Assembly: GCF_027797465.1 (NCBI RefSeq)
Contig: NZ_CP115608.1
Coordinates: forward strand, 1,116,001 to 1,180,000
DNA from: Campylobacter sp. CN_NE2
Lineage (GTDB): Bacteria > Campylobacterota > Campylobacteria > Campylobacterales > Campylobacteraceae
Length of the DNA stretch: 64,000 nt
Direction: 5' to 3'
In this document: piece by piece, positions 1 to 6,865 of the stretch
Numbering within the stretch: the first letter of the stretch is position 1
Layout: every line of letters begins with the position of its first letter
Position numbers and translations under genes: made by a program
Notes under the pieces: model-generated
Seen by the model: the letters and a program-made list of their open reading frames with translations, nothing else
Databases searched by the model: none
Told to the model about the DNA's origin: nothing

Positions 1-1922
1 ATGATGCTATTATCGTTATCGAAAATGTCGAGCGAATTTTGCACGAAGAAAGGCATTTAAGCGTAAAAGAAGCCACGATTAAAGCAATGCGAGAAATAAC
101 AAGCCCTGTTATTTCTATCGTGCTAGTTTTGAGCGCTGTTTTTATTCCGATTGCCTTTATGGGCGGTTTTACGGGCGTTATACAAAAACAATTTGCCCTA
201 ACGCTTGTTGCTTCTGTCGCATTTTCCGGCTTTGTAGCACTTACTCTTACACCATCACTTTGTGCGCTTATTTTACGCAAAAAAGAGGGTGAGCCGTTTT
301 GGTTAGTAAAAAAATACAACGAATTTTTTGATTTTTCTACGCGAGTTTTTACAGCAGGTGTTGCAAAAGTTTTACGCCATGTGATTCCGAGTTTGTTAAT
401 TGTAGCCGTTTTTATGGGTCTTGTAGTTGCGCTGTTTAAAGCAACTCCAGGTGCGCTTGTGCCAAATGAAGATAAAGGCGCAGTTTTAACCATGGTGAAT
501 TTACCGTCAGCCATGACGCTAGGACATACGCAACAAACAACAAATTTTATTAAAAGTATTGTCGAACAAAACCCAAATGTAGAAGCCGTAACCGAAATCG
601 CAGGTTATGATATGATTAGCGGTAGCATGAAAGAAAACGGCGGAGCTATGTTTATGATGCTTAAAGATTGGGATAAAAGAAAAGGTTATGAAAATTCAAA
701 TTTTGCTATGGCAAATGAACTAAACGGAAAATTATATTTTGCAGATAGAAATTCGATGACCTATGTCGTTACGCCACCGCCTATAAACGGGCTTTCTTTG
801 ACCGGTGGTTTTGAATTATATGCCCAAAGCCTAACAGGAAAAACATATCACGAAATCGAAGCCGATATGCAAAGGGTTGCAGCCAAAGCAAACGCTCACC
901 CAATGCTAAATTTAGTGCGAACCACGCTAGATACGCAGTTTCCGCAATATACTCTAACGATGAATACCGAAAAAATCAAAATGATGGGTATTAATATCAA
1001 CGATATTTTTTCAACCCTATCGGCGACTATCGGAAAGTATTATGTAAATGATTTTAACCTGCTTGGCAAAAATTTCCGCGTTTATATTAGGGCAGATCAA
1101 GAGTATAGAACATCTCCGGAAGACATTAAATTTTTATATGTTCGCTCAAAAACAGGACATTTAGTTCCACTTGATGCACTAGTTAGCCTGCAACGAAGCT
1201 TAGGTCCTGATACGGTTGATAGATTTAACGGCTTTTCTGCTGCTAAACTTATGGGAGAGCCAAAACCGGGCTTTACATCTGGTCAAGCCATACAAGCTAT
1301 ACAAGAAGTTATGAAAGAAGAACTAGGCGATGAGTATTCAATCGGCTGGTCAGGTTCTGCCTACCAAGAAGTCGCAGCCACAGGAAAAGGCGCACAGGCT
1401 TTCATTTTTGGTTTAATTTTCGTATTTTTGATTTTAGCGGCTCAGTATGAAAGGTGGCTAATGCCTTTGGCAGTTTTGACAGCCGTGCCGTTTTCAGTTT
1501 TTGGAGCGCTACTCTTTAACTGGGCTAGGGGATTAAATAACGATATATATTTTCAAATCGGACTTTTATTACTTATCGGTTTGGCTGCTAAAAATGCCAT
1601 TTTGATTGTCGAATTTGCTATGCAACAGCATTTGCATAATAACCGCTCGATAACAGAAGCAGCCATTGAAGCCGCTAGAATGCGCTTTCGCCCGATTTGT
1701 ATGACAAGTCTTGCTTTTACACTTGGCGTTTTCCCTATGGTTATCGCCACAGGAGCAGGTGCCGCAAGCCGCCATGCCATAGGAACGGGTGTTATGGGCG
1801 GTATGATAGCAGCTTCTACGATTGCGATTTTCTTTGTTCCGCTGTTTTTCTACCTTTTAGAAAGCCTTAATGAGTGGATAGACAAAAAACGAGCAGAAAA
1901 CAAAAGTGCGGAGGACGAGTGA
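1..1922 (+). CDS. cmeB: RND multidrug efflux inner-membrane pump, 3' part (CmeB/AcrB type)
   Basis: This is the C-terminal part (about 639 residues) of a proton-driven drug exporter of the HAE1/AcrB family, normally about 1040 residues. The open frame runs from base 3 and begins DAIIVIENVER, the TM4 proton-relay region, so the start codon lies upstream of the window. Further on GLAAKNAILIVEF carries the conserved TM10 lysine, and several hydrophobic segments flank a large periplasmic porter domain. The pump sits in the inner membrane and works with a periplasmic adaptor, probably encoded upstream, and the outer-membrane channel encoded immediately downstream (TGATG overlap). The order matches Campylobacter cmeABC. 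The family is certain; orthology to CmeB itself is inferred from genus and order. Confidence 0.9.
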   Translation, partial: DAIIVIENVERILHEERHLSVKEATIKAMREITSPVISIVLVLSAVFIPIAFMGGFTGVIQKQFALTLVASVAFSGFVALTLTPSLCALILRKKEGEPFWLVKKYNEFFDFSTRVFTAGVAKVLRHVIPSLLIVAVFMGLVVALFKATPGALVPNEDKGAVLTMVNLPSAMTLGHTQQTTNFIKSIVEQNPNVEAVTEIAGYDMISGSMKENGGAMFMMLKDWDKRKGYENSNFAMANELNGKLYFADRNSMTYVVTPPPINGLSLTGGFELYAQSLTGKTYHEIEADMQRVAAKANAHPMLNLVRTTLDTQFPQYTLTMNTEKIKMMGININDIFSTLSATIGKYYVNDFNLLGKNFRVYIRADQEYRTSPEDIKFLYVRSKTGHLVPLDALVSLQRSLGPDTVDRFNGFSAAKLMGEPKPGFTSGQAIQAIQEVMKEELGDEYSIGWSGSAYQEVAATGKGAQAFIFGLIFVFLILAAQYERWLMPLAVLTAVPFSVFGALLFNWARGLNNDIYFQIGLLLLIGLAAKNAILIVEFAMQQHLHNNRSITEAAIEAARMRFRPICMTSLAFTLGVFPMVIATGAGAASRHAIGTGVMGGMIAASTIAIFFVPLFFYLLESLNEWIDKKRAENKSAEDE

Positions 1923-3361
1923 TGAATAAATTTTTATATAGCGTGATTGCAAGTGCCGTTTTGTTTAGTGGTTGTTCGTTTAAGCCGACGCTTCCGCAAA
2001 AAAATACCGAATTTATCGCAGACTACGGCGAAATTCGTATAGATAAAGCTTGGTGGGCTGAATTTGGCGATAGCTATCTAAATGAGCTAGTTGAAAGTGC
2101 GCTACAAAACAATTCTGATTTGAATTTAGCTCTAAATAATATCGAAATAGCGAGAACTTCGCTTGGACTTTCACGCTTGGAGTTTTTACCAAATTCGCAA
2201 ATTCAAGGCGGCGCAGGTCGCCAAAATAACTTTGGAAATCTGCCTGATAGAAACTCGCACGAAGCCTATTCGCTTGGGGCTTCTATGAGCTATGAAATCG
2301 ATTTTTGGGGCAAAATTCGCAACTCAGTCAGAGCTGCAAATGCTAAATTTAACGCCACAAAATATGATTACGAAACAGCAAAAAACACAATCGTTAGCAC
2401 CGTTGCAAACCTTTATTTCACGCTGATTTCGCTAAAAGAACAAGAGCAAATTTTAAAATCCAGCCTAGATAGCTACACTAGCACGGCAAATTTTCGCAAA
2501 AAACAGCTAAATGCAGGGGCCATTAGCGATATTGTTTATTATCAAGCATTAGCGACACAAGAAAACGCAAGAGCAAATTTAATCGGCGTTCAAAACAACC
2601 TTTCGCAAATTTCGACTTCGCTAAACATACTTACAGGTAAAAGCTACAACGAAATTCTACACGGCGTGGTAAATTCGGCAAATTCATTGCCAAATGCACC
2701 TGCGATTCCAAGCGGGATTTCATCGGACATCTTACTTCACAGACCCGATGTCGCAAGTGCGCTTGAACGCCTAAAAGCTACAAATTTCCTTGTCGGCGTG
2801 GCAAAGGCGCAGTATTTTCCGTCTATCTCGCTAACAGGAAGTCTAGGTTATGCTAGCGGCGAGTTTGACACGCTTTTAAATAACCCTGCTTGGAGCATAG
2901 CCGGTTCGCTAGTGGGGCCGCTAATCGACTTTGGTCGCACCAAAAAGCGAGTGGATTTGGCAAATCTGGATCAAAACGCAAGTTTTATCGCCTATGATAA
3001 GACCTTAAAAACGGCTTTTGGCGAGGTTAAAGACGCATTAGTCGGCATAGAAAACGCTAAAATCAAACAAGAAAGTATGAAAAAGCTAGTTTCGGCTCAA
3101 CAAAGAGTTTTTAACATGGCTTCGAAACGCTACGACGAGGGTTATAGCGACCACTTGGAGTTTTTAGACGCTCAAAGGGGACTTTTAAATTCTAAACTTT
3201 CATTAGCAAATGCGAATTTAGAAACGCTAACAAGCACGGTAAATGCCTACAAGGCTCTTGGCGGCGGCTTTAAAGTAGATGACAATGCTACGATAAATTT
3301 GATAAATTCAAAAGAAGAAATCGCTCCGTCAAATTCTGCTTTTCCTATACCAAGTTTTTAA
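1922..3361 (+). CDS. cmeC: Outer-membrane efflux channel lipoprotein (CmeC/TolC type)
   Basis: This 479-residue protein is the outer-membrane channel partner of the RND pump. It starts MNKFLYSVIASAVLFSGC, a lipoprotein signal with lipobox LFSGC, followed by two OEP repeats rich in long alpha-helices (NSDLNLALNNIEIARTSLG and later SNRLKATNFLVGVAKAQYFPS-like segments), typical of the NodT family. I chose the ATG at 1922 rather than an upstream in-frame ATG because GGAGG lies at about 1909 and this start gives the lipoprotein signal. It overlaps the pump stop by one base, so the two are translationally coupled. The CmeC name is by family and neighbourhood. Confidence 0.9.
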   Translation: MNKFLYSVIASAVLFSGCSFKPTLPQKNTEFIADYGEIRIDKAWWAEFGDSYLNELVESALQNNSDLNLALNNIEIARTSLGLSRLEFLPNSQIQGGAGRQNNFGNLPDRNSHEAYSLGASMSYEIDFWGKIRNSVRAANAKFNATKYDYETAKNTIVSTVANLYFTLISLKEQEQILKSSLDSYTSTANFRKKQLNAGAISDIVYYQALATQENARANLIGVQNNLSQISTSLNILTGKSYNEILHGVVNSANSLPNAPAIPSGISSDILLHRPDVASALERLKATNFLVGVAKAQYFPSISLTGSLGYASGEFDTLLNNPAWSIAGSLVGPLIDFGRTKKRVDLANLDQNASFIAYDKTLKTAFGEVKDALVGIENAKIKQESMKKLVSAQQRVFNMASKRYDEGYSDHLEFLDAQRGLLNSKLSLANANLETLTSTVNAYKALGGGFKVDDNATINLINSKEEIAPSNSAFPIPSF

Positions 3362-3378
3362 TAATTTTTAAAACTATT

Positions 3379-3402
3379 GTAGAGTGGGCAACCTTGCCCA
3401 CC
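3379..3402. repeat. P1 palindromic repeat, copy a
   Basis: This short palindrome (GTGGGCAA, two-base loop, TTGCCCAC) sits in the gap between the efflux channel gene and the convergent Cys-rich protein gene. It belongs to the dispersed P1 family of this window, consensus CGTAGGGTGGGCATCC followed by TTGCCCACC. It could also act as a terminator stem, but no T-run follows. Confidence 0.8.
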
Positions 3403-3425
3403 GAAAATTTGGAAACCTAGAATTG

Positions 3426-4112
3426 CTATTCTTGGTTATAAAAATTTTTATAAGCTTTGCAACCTACCATATCAGGGTCTGTTTTGCATGAATTTACAAA
3501 ATCGTCATAATAATAGCTCATTTCATTATTTTTAGCTTCTTCTAATAATACACAAGCACTACCCCAGTCGCTAAATAATTCGCAAGAAACTGCATAATAT
3601 TTTACTGCGTTTCTATAATCTCTGTTTTGTTGATATAAATTACCAGTAAATGCACAAAAACCTTTATCTTCCCGACCGCCGTATGTCCTACTTTCTTTTA
3701 TTAAATCTATGACTATTTTCGTAGCATTGTCACAAATTTCGCGACTTTTATCTAAATTTTTTGTGTATAAAGCATAAAAATCGCAATCCATAATTTCGCC
3801 CAAATCGCAAACCTTTTTTGATATTTCTATACACCTTTCATCGCATTGCTTTTCTTTTCCTATCAAAGAAGCAGCTGCATATTTACAAGGAATAATTTCA
3901 TTATTTTTACACAATGGTAAGGCTATATCTAAAACTTTATCAAATTCTTTATTCTCATAATGAGAATAAATTTTTTCATAAGTGGGGTTTATATTTTCGC
4001 CACCATACGACCCTTCGCCACCACACGACCCTTCGCCACCCCACTGACCTATGCATGTGCCGGTGGCACTGGTAACAAAAATAATTAAACAAAATAGCAA
4101 AATTCTACTCAT
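3426..4112 (-). CDS. Secreted Cys-rich protein with Gly-rich N-terminal repeats
   Basis: This is a 228-residue protein of unknown function. An N-terminal signal peptide (MSRILLFCLIIFVTSATGTC) is followed by a glycine/glutamate-rich stretch built from six-residue units of the GGEGSY type, then a region with many cysteines in pairs (CDERC, CDLGEIMDC, CKTDPDMVGC) and helical spacing that resembles Sel1/Hcp-like repeat proteins. That resemblance is weak. The ATG at 4112 is chosen because GGAG lies just upstream and it starts the signal peptide; a longer frame exists but has no such support. It starts 13 bases after the stop of the next gene and is probably co-transcribed with it from the T15 promoter near 4618-4650. 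Confidence 0.75.
   Translation of the reverse strand: MSRILLFCLIIFVTSATGTCIGQWGGEGSCGGEGSYGGENINPTYEKIYSHYENKEFDKVLDIALPLCKNNEIIPCKYAAASLIGKEKQCDERCIEISKKVCDLGEIMDCDFYALYTKNLDKSREICDNATKIVIDLIKESRTYGGREDKGFCAFTGNLYQQNRDYRNAVKYYAVSCELFSDWGSACVLLEEAKNNEMSYYYDDFVNSCKTDPDMVGCKAYKNFYNQE
3998..4051 (-). repeat. Three 18-bp tandem repeats inside a coding region
   Basis: Three consecutive 18-base units beginning TTCGCCACC on the plus strand encode imperfect GGEGSx repeats just after the signal peptide of the Cys-rich secreted protein. Because 18 is a multiple of three, gain or loss of a unit would change protein length without a frameshift. The last unit has diverged from the first two. Confidence 0.75.
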
Positions 4113-4125
4113 TTTTTCTCCAAAA

Positions 4126-4593
4126 TTATTTTTTAAATATAACAAAAATTAGTAATAAAAATAAAATTCCATAGATAATATATTTTTTATTTATAGGCTT
4201 TGGTGGCAAATTTAAATTTTTTGAATTATTGATTTGTAGATTAGAAAAATGCAGTTTTTCGTTTGTTTTTAAATCGTGTAAAACAAAATATTTTTCAACT
4301 CCTATCCCATCTTTATTCATAATCATTCGTTCAACCTTGACCTTTCTATATTTACTGGCATTATAATCATAAATTTCCATAATCTTTCCTGGTCGTATAT
4401 CTTTGCTGTTAATATCATAATAAACAATATCATAATTACAGGCTTCCGAGTAAATATCTACATATAATTCTTCTTTAAAATTATATATATGCGATTCGTA
4501 GCAAAATTTACCATTGCCAACAGCCGCTTGATAAATATCGGCAAATGAAAAATTTAAAAATAAACCAAATAAAATTAAAAATATTTTTCTCAT
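4126..4593 (-). CDS. Secreted protein with C-terminal membrane anchor, unknown function
   Basis: This 155-residue protein has a signal peptide (MRKIFLILFGLFLNFSFA), a soluble basic middle part with no motif I recognise, and a C-terminal hydrophobic segment (IIYGILFLLLIFVIF) ending in two lysines, which suggests anchoring in the inner membrane with the bulk in the periplasm. The start at 4593 is supported by GGAGAAAAAG directly upstream; an upstream in-frame ATG would precede the signal peptide with no ribosome site. It is the first gene of a two-gene unit with the Cys-rich protein gene. The promoter upstream carries a T15 tract in its spacer. Confidence 0.7.
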   Translation of the reverse strand: MRKIFLILFGLFLNFSFADIYQAAVGNGKFCYESHIYNFKEELYVDIYSEACNYDIVYYDINSKDIRPGKIMEIYDYNASKYRKVKVERMIMNKDGIGVEKYFVLHDLKTNEKLHFSNLQINNSKNLNLPPKPINKKYIIYGILFLLLIFVIFKK

Positions 4594-4617
4594 CTTTTTC
4601 TCCGATATGTTTTTGAA

Positions 4618-4650
4618 ATGATACAAAAAAAAAAAAAAACAGATTGTCAA
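4618..4650 (-). promoter_or_regulatory. Probable phase-variable promoter with T15 spacer
   Basis: On the minus strand a perfect TTGACA (4645-4650) is followed by a 21-base spacer and TATCAT (4618-4623). Fifteen of the spacer bases are an uninterrupted T-run (4625-4639). The -10 box lies about 25 bases upstream of the ATG at 4593. Sigma-70 promoters work best near a 17-base spacer, so the present length looks weak and slippage of the tract would tune it. Promoter function is inferred. Confidence 0.55.
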
Positions 4651-4677
4651 TAGAGTTAGATTTTTGTTTTACATTTT

Positions 4678-4702
4678 CGTAGGGCGGGCATCCTTGCCCA
4701 CC
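4678..4702. repeat. P1 palindromic repeat, copy b
   Basis: CGTAGGGCGGGCATCC followed by TTGCCCACC. One arm has a G-T mismatch compared with the consensus. On the minus strand its upstream flank (AAATTTGCATAATTTG) matches the flanks of copies e and i, so the repeated unit is longer than the palindrome. Confidence 0.85.
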
Positions 4703-4793
4703 ACAAATTATGCAAATTTAAAAATTCTATAAATTCAATCAAATTTGGTATTGCAATTATTTTTGTGAATTTAACCATCTTGCAAGTTGCTTT

Positions 4794-5014
4794 TTAAGGG
4801 GGAAAGGGGCTGACTTACTCTGCTTCGTGCTTCGCACTCGCAAGAAACCTGCCACGCACTTTGTGCGTGTCATCGCTACGCTTGTTTTGCGAAGTCGCTC
4901 CACTTTCCCCCTTAACAACCCCTATACCCTGCACGCTTCTATCGTGACAAATTTAAAAAAAGCTTTCACTTTTTTTAAATTTAGTTTTATGAAAAATTTG
5001 CTTCGCAAATTTTT
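4794..5014 (-). repeat. P2 three-hairpin repeat, copy 1
   Basis: Three hairpins lie in fixed order. Hairpin I has arms 4794-4809 and 4900-4915 (TTAAGGGGGAAAGGGG against its near-complement) around a 90-base loop that itself contains ACGCAC-TTT-GTGCGT. A linker with TATACCCTGCACGC follows. Hairpin II (4949-4962 with 4969-4982) has 14 perfect A/T pairs. Hairpin III (4992-5001 with 5005-5014) is AAAAATTTGC-TTC-GCAAATTTTT. The other copies are at 11312-11461 and 54221-54383. Confidence 0.8.
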
Positions 5015-5050
5015 GAATTGGATTGTTTTGGTTTATTAAATTTGTAGCTT

Positions 5051-5075
5051 CGTAGGGTGGGCATCCTTGCCCACC
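5051..5075. repeat. P1 palindromic repeat, copy c
   Basis: An exact match to the P1 consensus, CGTAGGGTGGGCATCC followed by TTGCCCACC. With copy d, 18 bases away in inverted orientation, it forms a larger inverted pair at the 3' end of the AAA+ ATPase gene. Confidence 0.85.
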
Positions 5076-5092
5076 GAAAAATTCGGTAACCT

Positions 5093-5120
5093 TATGGTGG
5101 GCAAAATGCCCACCCTACGA
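5093..5120. repeat. P1 palindromic repeat, copy d (inverted)
   Basis: GTGGGCA-AAA-TGCCCAC followed by CCTACGA, opposite in orientation to copy c. The loop is AAA instead of AGGA, so the stem is kept while the loop has changed. The pair c/d could form a long cruciform downstream of the ATPase gene, which ends at 5138. Confidence 0.8.
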
Positions 5121-5137
5121 AAACTGGATAAAAAATT

Positions 5138-6856
5138 TTATAAAAGTCCGACTTTTTTGTCGGTATCGAAATTCGATGAAATTTCTCGTTTTATCTCGTT
5201 TGCGAAGTCTTCAAAAGTGAAAATTCCGTCATCTTTAACGGCGACTTTTAAAGCGGTATTTTTCATCGTCATTACGATTTGAGCACCACTTAGCTCAAAT
5301 TCGGCGAGTTTTTCCACGCTAAAATTCTCTTCAAAACTCGCATTTTCTGGCAGTATTTTTCGCCAAATGGCAAGGCGTTCGCTCATTGTCGGCTTTTTAA
5401 ATTCGATTTTATAATCAAACCGCCTAGAAAAGGCAGTGTCGATATTTTTTAGCAAATTCGTCGTGGCGATTAAAACGCCTTCAAATTTTTCGATTTGATC
5501 AAGGAAAATATTTTGCATTTGATTGTGCATTTTATCGCTTCCGCCACCTGCTGCTTCTATGCGAGATGAAAGAAACTGATCTGCTTCATTTAGTAAAAGC
5601 ACGGGTTCGGTTTTGCTTTCGTTTTTGATTTTGTTGTAAGTATCAAAAATTTTTCGCACATTTTGTTCGCTCTCGCCGACATATTTGCTTAAAATTTTGG
5701 AGCAATCAAAGCTAATAACCTGCTTTTTAAGGCTCTTTGCAAGGCTAAGTGCGCTCATAGTCTTACCCGTCCCCGGCGCTCCATAAAAAATAATCTTCGC
5801 ATCGACGCCCTTGCGAGATTTTATACCCCACGAATTTAAGCGGTTTATGACCTTTTTATCGACCTGTTTTAGAATTTGGCTAAGCAACTCTTTTGTTTTT
5901 TCATTTAGCACGACATCGTCGATGTCCGTTACAGGCTCGATTAGCTCGAAAATTTCGCTCTCTTTTACGATTGTTTCGATGAGTGCTTTTTTATTTTTTT
6001 TGCCTGATTTTGGGTGCATTATGGTTTGCAAAATATCTTCATTTATATAAAAACTTCGCATGATACCGCCAAAACCGCCGATAGTCTCGTCATAATCAAT
6101 CAAACCGCTAATGATGAGATTTGCGCCCTCTTCGAGCAAAGCTCGATTTTTAAAACGAGAGATTTCATCTTCGCTAATTAAGGCAATTAGCGTGTTTAAA
6201 TCCCTGAAATTTTCAAATTCAGCTGAATACTCTTCTTTTAAAAGTGCCAAAAATATGAGTTGCTCTTTTGAATTTAGTGAATTTGATTTGAAAATTTGCT
6301 CGATTGGGAGTGAAATTTTGGTTAATCTTATCCGTTTTGCGATGATTTTTTCTAAATTTTTAATTCGCTCATCGATTTTATTTATCGATAATTCTGAACT
6401 AGTATGCAGTTTTTTGGCATATAAATTTATGCGAAAAAATTGATCTTTTAGATACTCCAAATTATCATTATAGGGCAAAATTTGTGGTAAATCAAATTTT
6501 ATCTCGCCGTCTTCAAGAATTTTTAAAAAATATTCGCTTGGTTCGATTTCAGAATTTAACAAAGACAATAAAGCCGTTTTTTTGCCTAATTCTACATTTT
6601 TAAAAACACTTGCGATTTGAGTTACAAGCCCTAAATCAATAAGAGATTTTATATTTTTTAAATAGTTTAAGTAACTATAATCTTTTTCTCCAAAAACAGC
6701 ACAAAGCAGTGAAAATACACTAGATTGTGGATTTCCGTCAAGGTAGTTTTTTAGCAAAAATTGTAAAATTTTTATCTCGTCATCACTGACTTCCAAAATT
6801 TTTTGTATTTGAGAGTCTTTTGGATTTTGATTGATAAAATTTATAATTTCTTGCAT
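5138..6856 (-). CDS. AAA+ family ATPase
   Basis: This 572-residue protein is built from a helical N-terminal region of about 330 residues that I do not recognise and one AAA+ ATPase domain. The Walker A motif is GAPGTGKT; the Walker B region reads PVLLLNEADQFLSSR, and arginine-finger-like ATTNLLKNIDTAFSRRFDYKIEF follows. The first acidic residue of the usual Walker B DE pair is replaced by Asn, while the catalytic Glu is kept. The layout resembles stand-alone remodelling ATPases of the spastin/FtsH-like class without a protease domain. The start at 6856 follows a good AAAGGAG site. The gene lies 9 bases after the porin gene stop, so it may end that operon. Substrate is unknown. Confidence 0.85.
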   Translation of the reverse strand: MQEIINFINQNPKDSQIQKILEVSDDEIKILQFLLKNYLDGNPQSSVFSLLCAVFGEKDYSYLNYLKNIKSLIDLGLVTQIASVFKNVELGKKTALLSLLNSEIEPSEYFLKILEDGEIKFDLPQILPYNDNLEYLKDQFFRINLYAKKLHTSSELSINKIDERIKNLEKIIAKRIRLTKISLPIEQIFKSNSLNSKEQLIFLALLKEEYSAEFENFRDLNTLIALISEDEISRFKNRALLEEGANLIISGLIDYDETIGGFGGIMRSFYINEDILQTIMHPKSGKKNKKALIETIVKESEIFELIEPVTDIDDVVLNEKTKELLSQILKQVDKKVINRLNSWGIKSRKGVDAKIIFYGAPGTGKTMSALSLAKSLKKQVISFDCSKILSKYVGESEQNVRKIFDTYNKIKNESKTEPVLLLNEADQFLSSRIEAAGGGSDKMHNQMQNIFLDQIEKFEGVLIATTNLLKNIDTAFSRRFDYKIEFKKPTMSERLAIWRKILPENASFEENFSVEKLAEFELSGAQIVMTMKNTALKVAVKDDGIFTFEDFANEIKREISSNFDTDKKVGLL

Positions 6857-6865
6857 AAAACTCCT

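Larger units (their letters stand above)
4594..5137. other. Repeat-rich intergenic region (mosaic copy 1)
   Basis: This gap holds no credible gene. Read on the minus strand it contains a P1 palindrome (5051-5075), hairpin III (4992-5014), hairpin II (4949-4982), a GC-rich linker, hairpin I with an expanded loop (4794-4915), an AT-rich spacer and another P1 palindrome (4678-4702). An inverted P1 copy lies at 5093-5120. The same module order recurs near 11.3 kb and 54.2 kb. Open frames here are translations of the repeats. Confidence 0.8.

Noticed and set aside
4827-5039. 70-residue ORF in the 4.6-5.1 kb gap
   Set aside because: It translates the P2 repeat (hairpin loop and arms) and has no supporting start signal.
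4678-5120. CRISPR-like array from recurring palindromes
   Set aside because: The palindromes are not regularly spaced, spacers are of unequal length, orientation changes, and no cas gene is present in the window.
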